Below are positions 22,535 to 28,442 of a DNA stretch of 47,090 nt, piece after piece. Below the pieces are notes generated by a model that was not told the origin of the DNA, ran no database searches, and saw only the letters and a list, made by a program, of their open reading frames with translations. This DNA is from a virus, in IMG/VR virus record IMGVR_UViG_3300043015_001450, positions 1 through 47,090 of that record. One strand, 5' to 3'. A program made the position numbers and the translations under genes. Position 1 is the stretch's first letter; the number at the start of each line of letters is the position of its first letter.

Positions 22535-22762
22535 TTAATTTGCCAATCCAAGTTTTGTCTCCACTTCTTGTTGTGAGTATCTTTTATTGGATTTTCCTAA
22601 AATAAATAGTGATGATTGTATATCTTCTAAATCCTCATCACACAAAAGCTCCTTGCTATTTTTAGCATTTTTTATATTTTTTGCTTTTATTTTTTTTAAC
22701 CATTTTTTTGCTCTTAATCTGCCCTTGTCAATTATTGCTACTTTTTCTTGTTCACTCATCAT
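22535..22762 (-). CDS. Small lysine-rich protein (75 aa)
   Basis: A highly basic helix (DKGRLRAKKWLKKIKAKNIKNAKNSK) followed by an acidic segment (DEDLEDIQSS) and a short helix. It could bind DNA or RNA. Second gene behind the promoters at 22988-23045. Confidence 0.55.
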   Translation of the reverse strand: MMSEQEKVAIIDKGRLRAKKWLKKIKAKNIKNAKNSKELLCDEDLEDIQSSLFILGKSNKRYSQQEVETKLGLAN

Positions 22763-22775
22763 TCATCCACTTTAA

Positions 22776-22952
22776 TTATACTACTTTGTAATTTCTTCTA
22801 GGTTTGCGTTTTCTAATCTCTACACCAGATTCACGCAAAATTTTATACAACAATGCAGGTGAACGAATACCAAACTTTTCAAGTGTAACGGTCATACCAA
22901 ATTCTTTATAACTTTTGATAAGTTCTGATTTAATAATAGTAATAGTTTCCAT
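22776..22952 (-). CDS. Small helix-turn-helix protein (58 aa)
   Basis: METITIIKSELIKSYKEFGMTVTLEKFGIRSPALLYKILRESGVEIRKRKPRR... The core, TVTLEKFGIRSPALLYKILRESGV, is a resolvase-type helix-turn-helix ending in a basic tail. It is the first gene next to the repeat region, behind two promoters, so it is a good candidate for a regulator or for a protein binding the repeats. Missed by length cut-offs. Confidence 0.65.
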   Translation of the reverse strand: METITIIKSELIKSYKEFGMTVTLEKFGIRSPALLYKILRESGVEIRKRKPRRNYKVV

Positions 22953-22987
22953 CGTTAAGTTAAGTTAATTTATTCAAGTGCAACCAG

Positions 22988-23016
22988 ATTATAAAATAAA
23001 ATTAATATACTAACAA
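22988..23016 (-). promoter_or_regulatory. Promoter TTGTTA-N17-TATAAT
   Basis: -35 at 23011-23016, -10 at 22988-22993. Second of two overlapping promoters before the helix-turn-helix gene. Confidence 0.6.
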
Positions 23017-23017
23017 G

Positions 23018-23045
23018 ATAATAATAAAAATATTTTACCTGTCAA
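23018..23045 (-). promoter_or_regulatory. Promoter TTGACA-N16-TATTAT
   Basis: -35 at 23040-23045, -10 at 23018-23023. Upstream of the helix-turn-helix gene and the replication operon. Its 16-base spacer resembles the small-RNA promoters rather than the 17-base early family. Confidence 0.65.
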
Positions 23046-23090
23046 AAAAAAGGAAAGAGAGCAAATTTATTTTGCGTATCTATGTATATT

Positions 23091-23135
23091 TGATGTATAT
23101 GTGATGTATATGTATATGTGATGTATATGTATATG
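23091..23135. repeat. TGATGTATATG direct repeats
   Basis: One 11-base copy (23091-23101) is followed by two 17-base copies TGATGTATATGTATATG (23102-23118 and 23119-23135). AT-rich, directly beside the other two repeat sets. Confidence 0.85.
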
Positions 23136-23136
23136 A

Positions 23137-23194
23137 GTTCGGAACAGAAAATAATTCGGTTCGGAACAGAAAATAATTCGGTTCGGAACAAGAA
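23137..23194. repeat. 22-bp iteron-like repeats GTTCGGAACAGAAAATAATT
   Basis: Two perfect 22-base units (23137-23158, 23159-23180) plus a 14-base partial third (23181-23194). The core GTTCGGAAC is itself partly palindromic. Spacing of two DNA turns fits cooperative protein binding on one face, as in plasmid/phage origins. Confidence 0.88.
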
Positions 23195-23225
23195 TTTATT
23201 TATTTATTTTTTTACTTTATCTTTA

Positions 23226-23267
23226 GGTTCAACGACCGTTCAACATGGTTCAACGACCGCTCAACGA
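23226..23267. repeat. 21-bp repeats GGTTCAACGACCG
   Basis: Two 21-base units (23226-23246 and 23247-23267) each containing two TTCAAC/CTCAAC half-sites 11 bases apart. Separated from the 22-bp repeats by an AT-rich T-tract stretch (23195-23222). Together these form a candidate origin or operator array. Confidence 0.85.
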
Positions 23268-23283
23268 AATTATTTATCGGCGT

Positions 23284-23308
23284 AAAAAAACCAGCACTAT
23301 GGCTGGTT
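23284..23308 (-). terminator. Intrinsic terminator after the 63-aa gene
   Basis: On the minus strand AACCAGC-CATAGT-GCTGGTT (7 bp) followed by T runs. Same CCAGC...GCTGG arms as the two small-RNA terminators at 23617 and 23727. Confidence 0.85.
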
Positions 23309-23330
23309 GTGAATACTAAATTTTAATTAG

Positions 23331-23522
23331 TTAATCGTTATCATAACTATTTTCTGCTACTTCCTTGCACAACTCTATAAATCTTACAGCAGCATTATAT
23401 TCCTGTTCGCTACAATTTTGCTTAATAGAATCTAGACAGTAGTCATGCTCCTTTAACTTCTCTACGCATTGATTCATATCATCTACGGTATTTTCAAAAG
23501 CACAATAACTCATATTTGTCAT
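23331..23522 (-). CDS. Small acidic unknown protein (63 aa)
   Basis: MTNMSYCAFENTVDDMNQCVEKLKEHDYCLDSIKQNCSEQEYN...: acidic and helical with four cysteines. It has its own promoter, the leader AATGGAGATAAA, and its own terminator, so it is a monocistronic early gene set right beside the origin-like region. No family recognised. Confidence 0.65.
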   Translation of the reverse strand: MTNMSYCAFENTVDDMNQCVEKLKEHDYCLDSIKQNCSEQEYNAAVRFIELCKEVAENSYDND

Positions 23523-23551
23523 TTTATCTCCATTATATTAATTAAAGTAGT

Positions 23552-23580
23552 AATATAATATAATTAGTAGAGATTGTCAG
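23552..23580 (-). promoter_or_regulatory. Early promoter, CTGACA-N17-TATATT
   Basis: -35 at 23575-23580, -10 at 23552-23557. Drives the 63-aa gene; leader AATGGAGATAA. Confidence 0.78.
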
Positions 23581-23616
23581 TATTTATACAACAAACACTC
23601 CATTTTTTTCAGGCAT

Positions 23617-23680
23617 AAAAAAACCAGCACCCCTACTAGAGATGCTGGCACACTATATATAGCAGCTTAGCTAACTGCTA
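23617..23680 (-). ncRNA. Small RNA unit A (about 64 nt)
   Basis: Begins about 7 bases after the promoter at 23687-23714. It contains a 6-bp hairpin (TAGCAG...CTGCTA) and ends in a terminator with CCAGCATC/GGTGCTGG arms and T7 (23617-23648). The arms need a U-G pair that exists only on the minus strand, which fixes the direction. No start codon with a ribosome site. Confidence 0.6.
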
Positions 23681-23686
23681 GTTGAT

Positions 23687-23714
23687 ATTATATTGTATTA
23701 AGTTTGAAAGACAA
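23687..23714 (-). promoter_or_regulatory. Promoter of RNA unit A, TTGTCT-N16-TATAAT
   Basis: -35 at 23709-23714, -10 at 23687-23692. Four of the five gene-free units use a 16-base spacer, unlike the early family (17). Confidence 0.65.
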
Positions 23715-23726
23715 TATTTCAGGCAC

Positions 23727-23874
23727 AAAAAAACCAGCACCCTCGACAAAGTAAAGATGCTGGTAATCTGTGATGATTAGAAACTTAACTTATATGGATG
23801 TCCCTCACCATCGTGCCTAATAAAAGACAAGCTAATCCACCGCCCTGTAAGGACTAAGCTAATATTAAAATCTT
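23727..23874 (-). ncRNA. Small RNA unit B (about 148 nt)
   Basis: Starts after the promoter at 23881-23908 and ends at a terminator (23727-23763) with the same CCAGCATC/GGTGCTGG arms and T7. It contains the GGTGGAT motif shared with units C and D. The only ATG inside gives a 7-residue peptide without a ribosome site. Confidence 0.6.
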
Positions 23875-23880
23875 GTAAAT

Positions 23881-23908
23881 ATTATAATTAAATAAAGTGT
23901 AATGTAAA
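23881..23908 (-). promoter_or_regulatory. Promoter of RNA unit B, TTTACA-N16-TATAAT
   Basis: -35 at 23903-23908, -10 at 23881-23886. Nearly identical to the promoter of unit C, including the spacer start TTACACTTTATTT. Confidence 0.68.
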
Positions 23909-23918
23909 AAGGATTTAC

Positions 23919-24077
23919 AAAAAAAAAGTGGATTACGTAGCTAGAATCTCCCTTACAGTAGAGTTCCAGCCACGCCGTGATTACACAAGCAGACAAGCAG
24001 ACAGCTTAATCTTTTTTATACTTTTATAGATATCCACCACGTGCATCCGACACCCAAGTACAAAACTTATAATCTTT
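23919..24077 (-). ncRNA. Small RNA unit C (about 159 nt), paralogue of D
   Basis: Follows the promoter at 24084-24111 and ends in T9 (23919-23927). GTGGAT (24032-24037) can pair with ATCCAC (23928-23933) directly before the T run, closing a large structure. Inside is the hairpin GCTGGAACTC/GAGATTCTAGC. The same hairpin, with G-U changed to G-C, occurs in unit D. Segments AAGATTAAGC and CTGCTTGTG are shared in the same order. No coding frame. Confidence 0.6.
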
Positions 24078-24083
24078 TAAATT

Positions 24084-24111
24084 ATTATAACAAAATAAAG
24101 TGGAATGTAAA
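24084..24111 (-). promoter_or_regulatory. Promoter of RNA unit C, TTTACA-N16-TATAAT
   Basis: -35 at 24106-24111, -10 at 24084-24089. Spacer starts TTCCACTTTATTT, nearly the same as unit B. Confidence 0.68.
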
Positions 24112-24319
24112 ATAAATTAACGAAGCTGGAAGCTCCGAACTAGTAGAGTTCCAGCTACGCACGGCTAACCAGATAAGCACAAGCAGACGGCAGGCTTAAT
24201 CTTTTTCATGCTTTACGAATAACCCACCGCACGAGGCTACCCAGCACAAAACTAAAAAGCATGTACCGATAGGGTTCTCCCAATCCAAAAATACATGCCG
24301 ATGGGGTTCTCCCAATCCA
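24112..24319 (-). ncRNA. Small RNA unit D (up to about 208 nt), paralogue of C
   Basis: Begins after the promoter at 24326-24353. It opens with two tandem hairpins GATTGGG-AGAA-CCC (24300-24317 and 24268-24285), continues with the GGTGGGT, AAGATTAAGC and CTGCTTGTG segments shared with C, and ends in the hairpin GCTGGAACTC/GAGCTTCCAGC (24121-24159). The 3' end is only U-rich, so the exact end is uncertain and it might read through into C. Confidence 0.55.
24268..24317. repeat. Two tandem hairpin repeats GGGAGAACCC
   Basis: 18-base units at 24268-24285 and 24300-24317, 32 bases apart, each GAT-T-GGG-AGAA-CCC-Y-ATC on the minus strand with a single internal mismatch and an AGAA tetraloop. Not a CRISPR: only two copies, and the unit folds on itself. 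Confidence 0.75.
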
Positions 24320-24325
24320 CGGTTA

Positions 24326-24353
24326 ATTATATTAAATTATTGCAGTTAATCAA
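24326..24353 (-). promoter_or_regulatory. Promoter of RNA unit D, TTGATT-N16-TATAAT
   Basis: -35 at 24348-24353, -10 at 24326-24331. Perfect -10, 16-base spacer. Confidence 0.62.
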
Positions 24354-24453
24354 TAATTAAAATGTAGTTAATGCTTATTTTAGATTAAGTGCAAATGCCT
24401 ATAAATAAAAAGGTTTTAGGGTTTACTTGTAGTTATTAATTTATTTTAAGCAT

Positions 24454-24606
24454 AAAAAAGCAAGTAACACTGCCCTTGTCTGGAAATAAAAATCAAGAAA
24501 ACCAGATTGGCAATGCTACTTGCTTAGTTCGTTCAAAATGGAGATAATGAATCGAAAACCAATACCTACAAACAATCTTTAATTAAAGACTATTCTCCTT
24601 ATTGTA
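24454..24606 (-). ncRNA. Small RNA unit E (about 153 nt), antisense to the shared early leader
   Basis: Starts after the promoter at 24613-24641. It ends in a terminator with 16-bp arms (24459-24474 with 24509-24524) and TTTTTT. Two of the pairs are G-U only when read on the minus strand, so the RNA is minus-strand. Between them, at 24535-24549, it carries CAUUAUCUCCAUUUU, the exact complement of the AAAATGGAGATAATG leader that precedes about ten early genes. No start codon follows its own AGGAG. Likely a trans-acting antisense RNA on the phage's own transcripts. Confidence 0.6.
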
Positions 24607-24612
24607 AGAGTA

Positions 24613-24641
24613 ATTATAAGCAAGATTTAACAGATTAGCAA
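24613..24641 (-). promoter_or_regulatory. Promoter of RNA unit E, TTGCTA-N17-TATAAT
   Basis: -35 at 24636-24641 (inside the end of the DUF1064-like gene), -10 at 24613-24618. Confidence 0.6.
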
Positions 24642-24988
24642 TAGTAACTTTTAACTATTTTAATGTGCTTTTGTGTAGGGTTACCAGTTACCAGCACTAA
24701 CTTAGCATTCTTGCTTTTATCAATATAATCGTAAAAAAGATGTTGTGCTAATTGCCACTTGTTAAGCCAGTCGTTCGTTTCAAGTCCTCGCTTAACCTCT
24801 ACCCACTCTATACAGTCGCCAGTATCAACTACAAAATCTATCTTGTAGCTTTTGTAGTGTAGAGGTTGCTGCGAGCCGTTGTAGACTACTAAATGTATTG
24901 CTTTTTGCTCGGTGTAGCTAATGATATTGCCTTTGTCTATTTCCTTGTCTAAATCGTCTTTGTAGGACTGCTCAATTTTAGAACGCAT
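24635..24988 (-). CDS. DUF1064-like PD-(D/E)xK nuclease (117 aa)
   Basis: MRSKIEQSYKDDLDKEIDKGNI... with YKIDFVVDTGDCIEWVEVKRG (about 46-66), the D...ExK metal site of restriction-fold enzymes. Family members are small phage endonucleases near recombination genes. It overlaps the RusA stop by 11 bases and closes the recombination operon; the RNA-E promoter sits on its last codons. Confidence 0.7.
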   Translation of the reverse strand: MRSKIEQSYKDDLDKEIDKGNIISYTEQKAIHLVVYNGSQQPLHYKSYKIDFVVDTGDCIEWVEVKRGLETNDWLNKWQLAQHLFYDYIDKSKNAKLVLVTGNPTQKHIKIVKSYYC

Positions 24989-25481
24989 TTAATTCTTTTA
25001 TTTGTTTTTCACACTTAGCAATAAATTGTTCTGCTAATTTTAGCCGTCTGTCATCATTAGATGTTGTTGTCTCTTTGCTCTCTATCTCATCTATAGCTTC
25101 TTCTGCATAACTTATGCCCTCATTAAGCAATACAGCTATTTGTTGATTCTCATCTGGCACAAAAGGCTTAATACTGAATTGTATTTTCTCAGAGCCTTTG
25201 CTGACAATATGTTTAGTTTGTCTGCTGTGGTAAATTAAATTATCATTAAAGTTGTATTTCTTTTGCAAGCAGTCATTAAACGCTTTTAAAAAGTTATCTA
25301 TATCACTAGCCTTGCTAGAGTAAAAAACATGGTATATAACAGTGAATGGAGGCTCTGGGAGCTTTATTTTTGGCAATAGTATATTAAGCTCTTGTGCATA
25401 TCGTTTATACGCTGGAGTTTTATATCTGCGACCCTGCCAAGCTTCATTTACAGATAAGGGTTTTATATTAACTGTATACAT
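24978..25481 (-). CDS. rusA: RusA-family Holliday junction resolvase (167 aa)
   Basis: VNEAWQGRRYKTPAYKRYAQEL at the start and KASDIDNFLKAFNDCLQKK with D60, D62, K66 and D70, then NFNDNLI with D80, the acidic cluster that binds Mg in RusA. Length exceeds E. coli RusA (120) because of a C-terminal charged tail of about 45 residues. It resolves branched DNA before packaging. Its ATG overlaps the SNase stop by one base. Confidence 0.85.
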   Translation of the reverse strand: MYTVNIKPLSVNEAWQGRRYKTPAYKRYAQELNILLPKIKLPEPPFTVIYHVFYSSKASDIDNFLKAFNDCLQKKYNFNDNLIYHSRQTKHIVSKGSEKIQFSIKPFVPDENQQIAVLLNEGISYAEEAIDEIESKETTTSNDDRRLKLAEQFIAKCEKQIKELNAF

Positions 25482-25921
25482 TACTTACACCAATTATGAT
25501 ACCCTTTTTTCTCTACACGTGCATAACCACGTGCAAGCATAAAGTTATTAATGTTTATATCATCTGCATATAGAACGGCTAAATAACGCCCTAAACTGTC
25601 TAGCTTGTTGTTGTTGTCAATATCTATAATAATACTATTAGATTTTTTTAGCGTGTAATTTAGATAATCTCTAGCCTTTTTTGCTAGCCTTTTTTCTTTA
25701 GCACATTTACCTCTAATCTCTGGTGTATCTATACCAGCTAACCTGATTTTTACACTATCGCCAAAAAACGGCAACACTCTAACACCTGTAACAGCATTGT
25801 TAAGCAAGTGTACAGTGCATGTATCACCATCGTAACAGCTAACATATTTAACAGTGAATTTATCAGCGTGTGTTAGTGTGCTAAACGCAATCGCACACAG
25901 TGTAAGTATTAGCTTATGCAT
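25481..25921 (-). CDS. Exported thermonuclease-like SNase protein (146 aa)
   Basis: ATG 25921 opens a signal peptide (MHKLILTLCAIAFSTLTHA), then the SNase fold: VSCYDGDTCTV, KIRLAGIDTPEIRGKC (Arg/Glu active site), LGRYLAVLYADDININNFMLARGYARV. Cysteines (CAKEK, HNWCK) suggest an oxidising compartment. A phage-encoded secreted nuclease could degrade DNA in the periplasm, for example incoming competitor DNA (inference). An upstream in-frame start at 25960 would spoil the signal peptide. Confidence 0.82.
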   Translation of the reverse strand: MHKLILTLCAIAFSTLTHADKFTVKYVSCYDGDTCTVHLLNNAVTGVRVLPFFGDSVKIRLAGIDTPEIRGKCAKEKRLAKKARDYLNYTLKKSNSIIIDIDNNNKLDSLGRYLAVLYADDININNFMLARGYARVEKKGYHNWCK

Positions 25922-26378
25922 ATTTATCGTAATATTCTTTGAATGCTTCTTGTTCTGCATTTGTAAGTTGTACAGTTTCTTCTTCCATGTTTAGCTCATC
26001 TATAGCAAATTCTTGCGTCTTATTAATTATATCTATTGCTTCTTGCTTTGTCGCATCAGCAAAGCTCTTAGGTATAAATGTATCTAGTCGCAATTCTCCG
26101 AACTGAATAGCATGTTTAACAATAAATTTAACATGCTCAACAGACCACATTTTGTTTTGAAAATTATGCTCATTTAGATATGTTGCAATAACGCCTAGTA
26201 TTCTATGCCAGCCCCTGCACTGGCTATAAGTCTTGGGAGGCTTTTTTTGTGTAAATTTAACCTCCCAAGTTGTATTGAATTCTTGCATTGTCACTAACAC
26301 GCCACGTTTGTAATAAATGCCGATATTTTTTATCTCTTGCGGATTATCTGCCGATAAATAAAAAGTTCTATTATCCAT
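25914..26378 (-). CDS. Conserved unknown in the recombination operon (154 aa)
   Basis: RTFYLSADNPQEIKNIGIYYKRG, VKFTQKKPPKTYSQCRGWHRILGVIATYLNEHNFQ, HVKFIVKHAIQFGELR, KSFADATKQEAIDIINKTQEFAIDEL. It recalls the NinB-type/small phage recombination proteins by size and place, but I cannot confirm it. It overlaps neighbours on both sides, so it is co-translated with the metallophosphoesterase and SNase. Confidence 0.65.
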   Translation of the reverse strand: MDNRTFYLSADNPQEIKNIGIYYKRGVLVTMQEFNTTWEVKFTQKKPPKTYSQCRGWHRILGVIATYLNEHNFQNKMWSVEHVKFIVKHAIQFGELRLDTFIPKSFADATKQEAIDIINKTQEFAIDELNMEEETVQLTNAEQEAFKEYYDKYA

Positions 26379-27177
26379 AGCTTTTTTCTACTTTTAAATC
26401 TTTAGACACTTTTATTAATGCAGGTATATTATTTTTAACATCTAGCTCTATAAAACTAATAGAGCCGTCTAAAAAGCTACAGCAACCTGTATTTGCATAA
26501 TAATTAGATGTAATAGTATGCTTGTCATACAGATTGTTAATTGTACGCTCAATCCTCGGATTGTGAGTGTGTCCACAAATTAAATTAATACCTAACTCTG
26601 CCTGTGCTTCATATAAATTATTGCAGTGTTTACGGCTAATATCGTTTGCAGTTCTTGGTAAATCTCTTACGCCTAAATAATTTTTATTCTGAAGCCATCC
26701 AAGCAATTTAATAAATTGACGAGCAAAGGGTATCTCTACCTCTCCTTTGTGTCCGTGAGTTATTAAAATATTATTGCATTTTATAGATTGATAGATATTT
26801 TTAGTTAAAATAGTCTTAGCAATATCACACTTTAATATCTTTTTGTCGTGGTTTCCTGCTATAATATAATATTTTAAGTAATTATTTTTGATAAAGTTGA
26901 AAAGATGATTATATCGTTTGATTATATCGTATATGCTATTCTGCTCCCAAAGCTCGAAACAATCGCCCAAAATTATAAGCTCATAGGATTTTTTAGCATA
27001 TATTTTGAGAGCATGAAGCAAACTTTCTTCACACTGTCTGAATTGGTCTGCTCCATCTTTTAAGCCTAAGTGTAAATCAGATATAATAATAACTTTATCT
27101 GCTAGCTTGACCTCTGGAGCTGTCCTAAGCTCCTTTTTTAATGCTCTTTTTATAAGTGGGTAGAAAGATATAGCCAT
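26371..27177 (-). CDS. Calcineurin-like metallophosphoesterase (268 aa)
   Basis: Complete metal-site set: DLHLG near 35-39 (ISDLHLGL), GDCFELWE (about 71-78), GNHD (about 108-111), THGHKG (about 140) and GHTHNPR (about 208). The order matches LpxH/YfcE-like enzymes. In phages, such proteins may act on nucleotides, phosphoproteins or lipid precursors; no substrate can be read here. The ATG at 27177 overlaps the ThyX stop; an upstream TTG is an alternative. Confidence 0.85.
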   Translation of the reverse strand: MAISFYPLIKRALKKELRTAPEVKLADKVIIISDLHLGLKDGADQFRQCEESLLHALKIYAKKSYELIILGDCFELWEQNSIYDIIKRYNHLFNFIKNNYLKYYIIAGNHDKKILKCDIAKTILTKNIYQSIKCNNILITHGHKGEVEIPFARQFIKLLGWLQNKNYLGVRDLPRTANDISRKHCNNLYEAQAELGINLICGHTHNPRIERTINNLYDKHTITSNYYANTGCCSFLDGSISFIELDVKNNIPALIKVSKDLKVEKSYG

Positions 27178-27779
27178 CAAAAATCAATATAGTTAAAATG
27201 AGTTTGCAGGTCTTGCTTAATCGCTTGTGCTATTAGTCGGCACTCTTTTTGTGCATGTTCATCGTCTCTTACATGAAAGAAATGCATCCACGAGCGGATA
27301 TTGCCTGTCATTATCAATGTTGTTTGCGTTGCCATTGGTAATACCATTCTTGCAACCTCTCTTGCTACACCTTTGCCAATTAATTCTTCATACAATTTCA
27401 TGCTGTCCGATAAATGCTTATCTACTTTATTTTCTAATTCTTTATTATCTATTAATTCAGCACTAGACTGCCTGTTATTCTTGCATTGCTTTCTAAGCTC
27501 TACTGTCTCGCAATCTGTAGCTATTGCGTATCTCTGGCTAAATTCTTGAAACACAAAGCTTCTGTGTCGCAATAATTGTATAGCTATTGCTTTGCTCGTT
27601 GTAATTTCATAACTTGCATTTGCATGTTCAAAAGGAGACCAATGCTTATTCTGAATTAAATACTTAATTAACTTGCCAACATCTTCTTTTTTATTTTTTC
27701 TTGAACTAGAAATTCTAGCAACATCAGCGACAATAAACTGCTCCGCATTATGCGTAATCTGTTTTAATTTAATTTTCAT
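27177..27779 (-). CDS. thyX: Flavin-dependent thymidylate synthase
   Basis: A 200-residue ThyX. The signature RHRSFVFQEFS (residues 71-81, RHR-x7-S) binds FAD and dUMP. Other conserved parts: WSPFEHANASYEI, IATDCETVELR, VLPMATQTTLIMTGN, RSWMHFFHVR. It makes dTMP from dUMP with folate and FAD, feeding AT-rich phage DNA. The frame opens earlier at 27815, but ATG 27779 overlaps the endolysin stop. Confidence 0.93.
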   Translation of the reverse strand: MKIKLKQITHNAEQFIVADVARISSSRKNKKEDVGKLIKYLIQNKHWSPFEHANASYEITTSKAIAIQLLRHRSFVFQEFSQRYAIATDCETVELRKQCKNNRQSSAELIDNKELENKVDKHLSDSMKLYEELIGKGVAREVARMVLPMATQTTLIMTGNIRSWMHFFHVRDDEHAQKECRLIAQAIKQDLQTHFNYIDF

Positions 27780-28440
27780 TGCACAGCTCTTTATATTTAC
27801 CCAATTGCTTATCAAACTGCAGACTTAGAGCATTTGACATACTGCGTAATTGTTTATAATCCTGCTCTAAATTGTTATACCAGCCAAAAACTTCAGACTT
27901 AGCTACGATTAATCCTACGTTTGCAATCAATGTAGACACTCCTGCATCTTCTAACTCATCTTTGTAGCCAAAGCGTATCATCTGATAGTGATATTTACTG
28001 TCTAACATCTCTTCACTTGCAATGCCGTAATTGCGTTGCTTAATAGCTGCAATCATTCTTTTAAATTTCAGCACACCAGTAACGCCTATGTTGTACGCTA
28101 AATCAATAATGATTGCTTGTTGAAAGTCGCTCAAATCCTCAGCAAACCATAAATGTTTGCTTAAAGCTCTTTTACAATTAATAATTTCACTCTGTAAGAA
28201 TGCAACTGCTAATGCTTCTTTGTCTGTAGTATTATTAATTTGCTCTATTGCTTTATCTACTCCATTGCTAAAATCTATATCTAAATCTGGTCTGCCAGCA
28301 CATTTATATAAACCATCCAGCACTTCTAAATTTGTGCCAAATCCAAAGGTTTTATAACCGGCAGGGCAAGTGTACACTTCTAGCTTGCAACCCTCGTTCA
28401 ATTTGATTAGCTTAGTTGCTATATCTATTGCTTTACTCAT
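27769..28440 (-). CDS. Endolysin, GH24 lysozyme of the P1 E-C-T type (223 aa)
   Basis: Catalytic set E16-(8)-C25-(5)-T31 in NEGCKLEVYTCPAGYKTFGFG, the Glu-Cys-Thr triad of P1 Lyz rather than the Glu-Asp-Thr of T4. The first 15 residues are not a clear SAR/signal-anchor, so export probably needs a holin. Residues 95-160 complete the fold (FLQSEIINCKRAL, FQQAIIIDLAYNIG). It cleaves the peptidoglycan sugar backbone. It lies after the pentapeptide gene and before ThyX. Confidence 0.88.
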   Translation of the reverse strand: MSKAIDIATKLIKLNEGCKLEVYTCPAGYKTFGFGTNLEVLDGLYKCAGRPDLDIDFSNGVDKAIEQINNTTDKEALAVAFLQSEIINCKRALSKHLWFAEDLSDFQQAIIIDLAYNIGVTGVLKFKRMIAAIKQRNYGIASEEMLDSKYHYQMIRFGYKDELEDAGVSTLIANVGLIVAKSEVFGWYNNLEQDYKQLRSMSNALSLQFDKQLGKYKELCNEN

Positions 28441-28442
28441 TG

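Larger units (their letters stand above)
22953..23283. other. Gene-free candidate replication origin/regulatory region
   Basis: About 330 bases without a gene hold two promoters, three families of direct repeats of different lengths, and an AT-rich tract. The replication genes follow immediately. This layout (iterons, AT-rich stretch, nearby initiator) is what phage and plasmid origins look like. It could instead be a multi-site operator. Confidence 0.55.

Noticed and set aside
24268-24317. CRISPR array
   Set aside because: Only two copies, each self-complementary, with a 14-base gap and no cas gene.
24535-24582. Plus-strand 14-codon frame MEIMNRKPIPTNNL with the leader ATGGAGATAATG, as a gene start
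   Set aside because: It has no promoter cassette upstream on the plus strand, encodes a very short peptide, and every other leader is on the minus strand. The promoter and terminator here both read minus, so the leader-complement in an RNA is the better explanation.
23617-24606. Retron or reverse-transcriptase-linked RNA
   Set aside because: No reverse transcriptase gene anywhere in the window.
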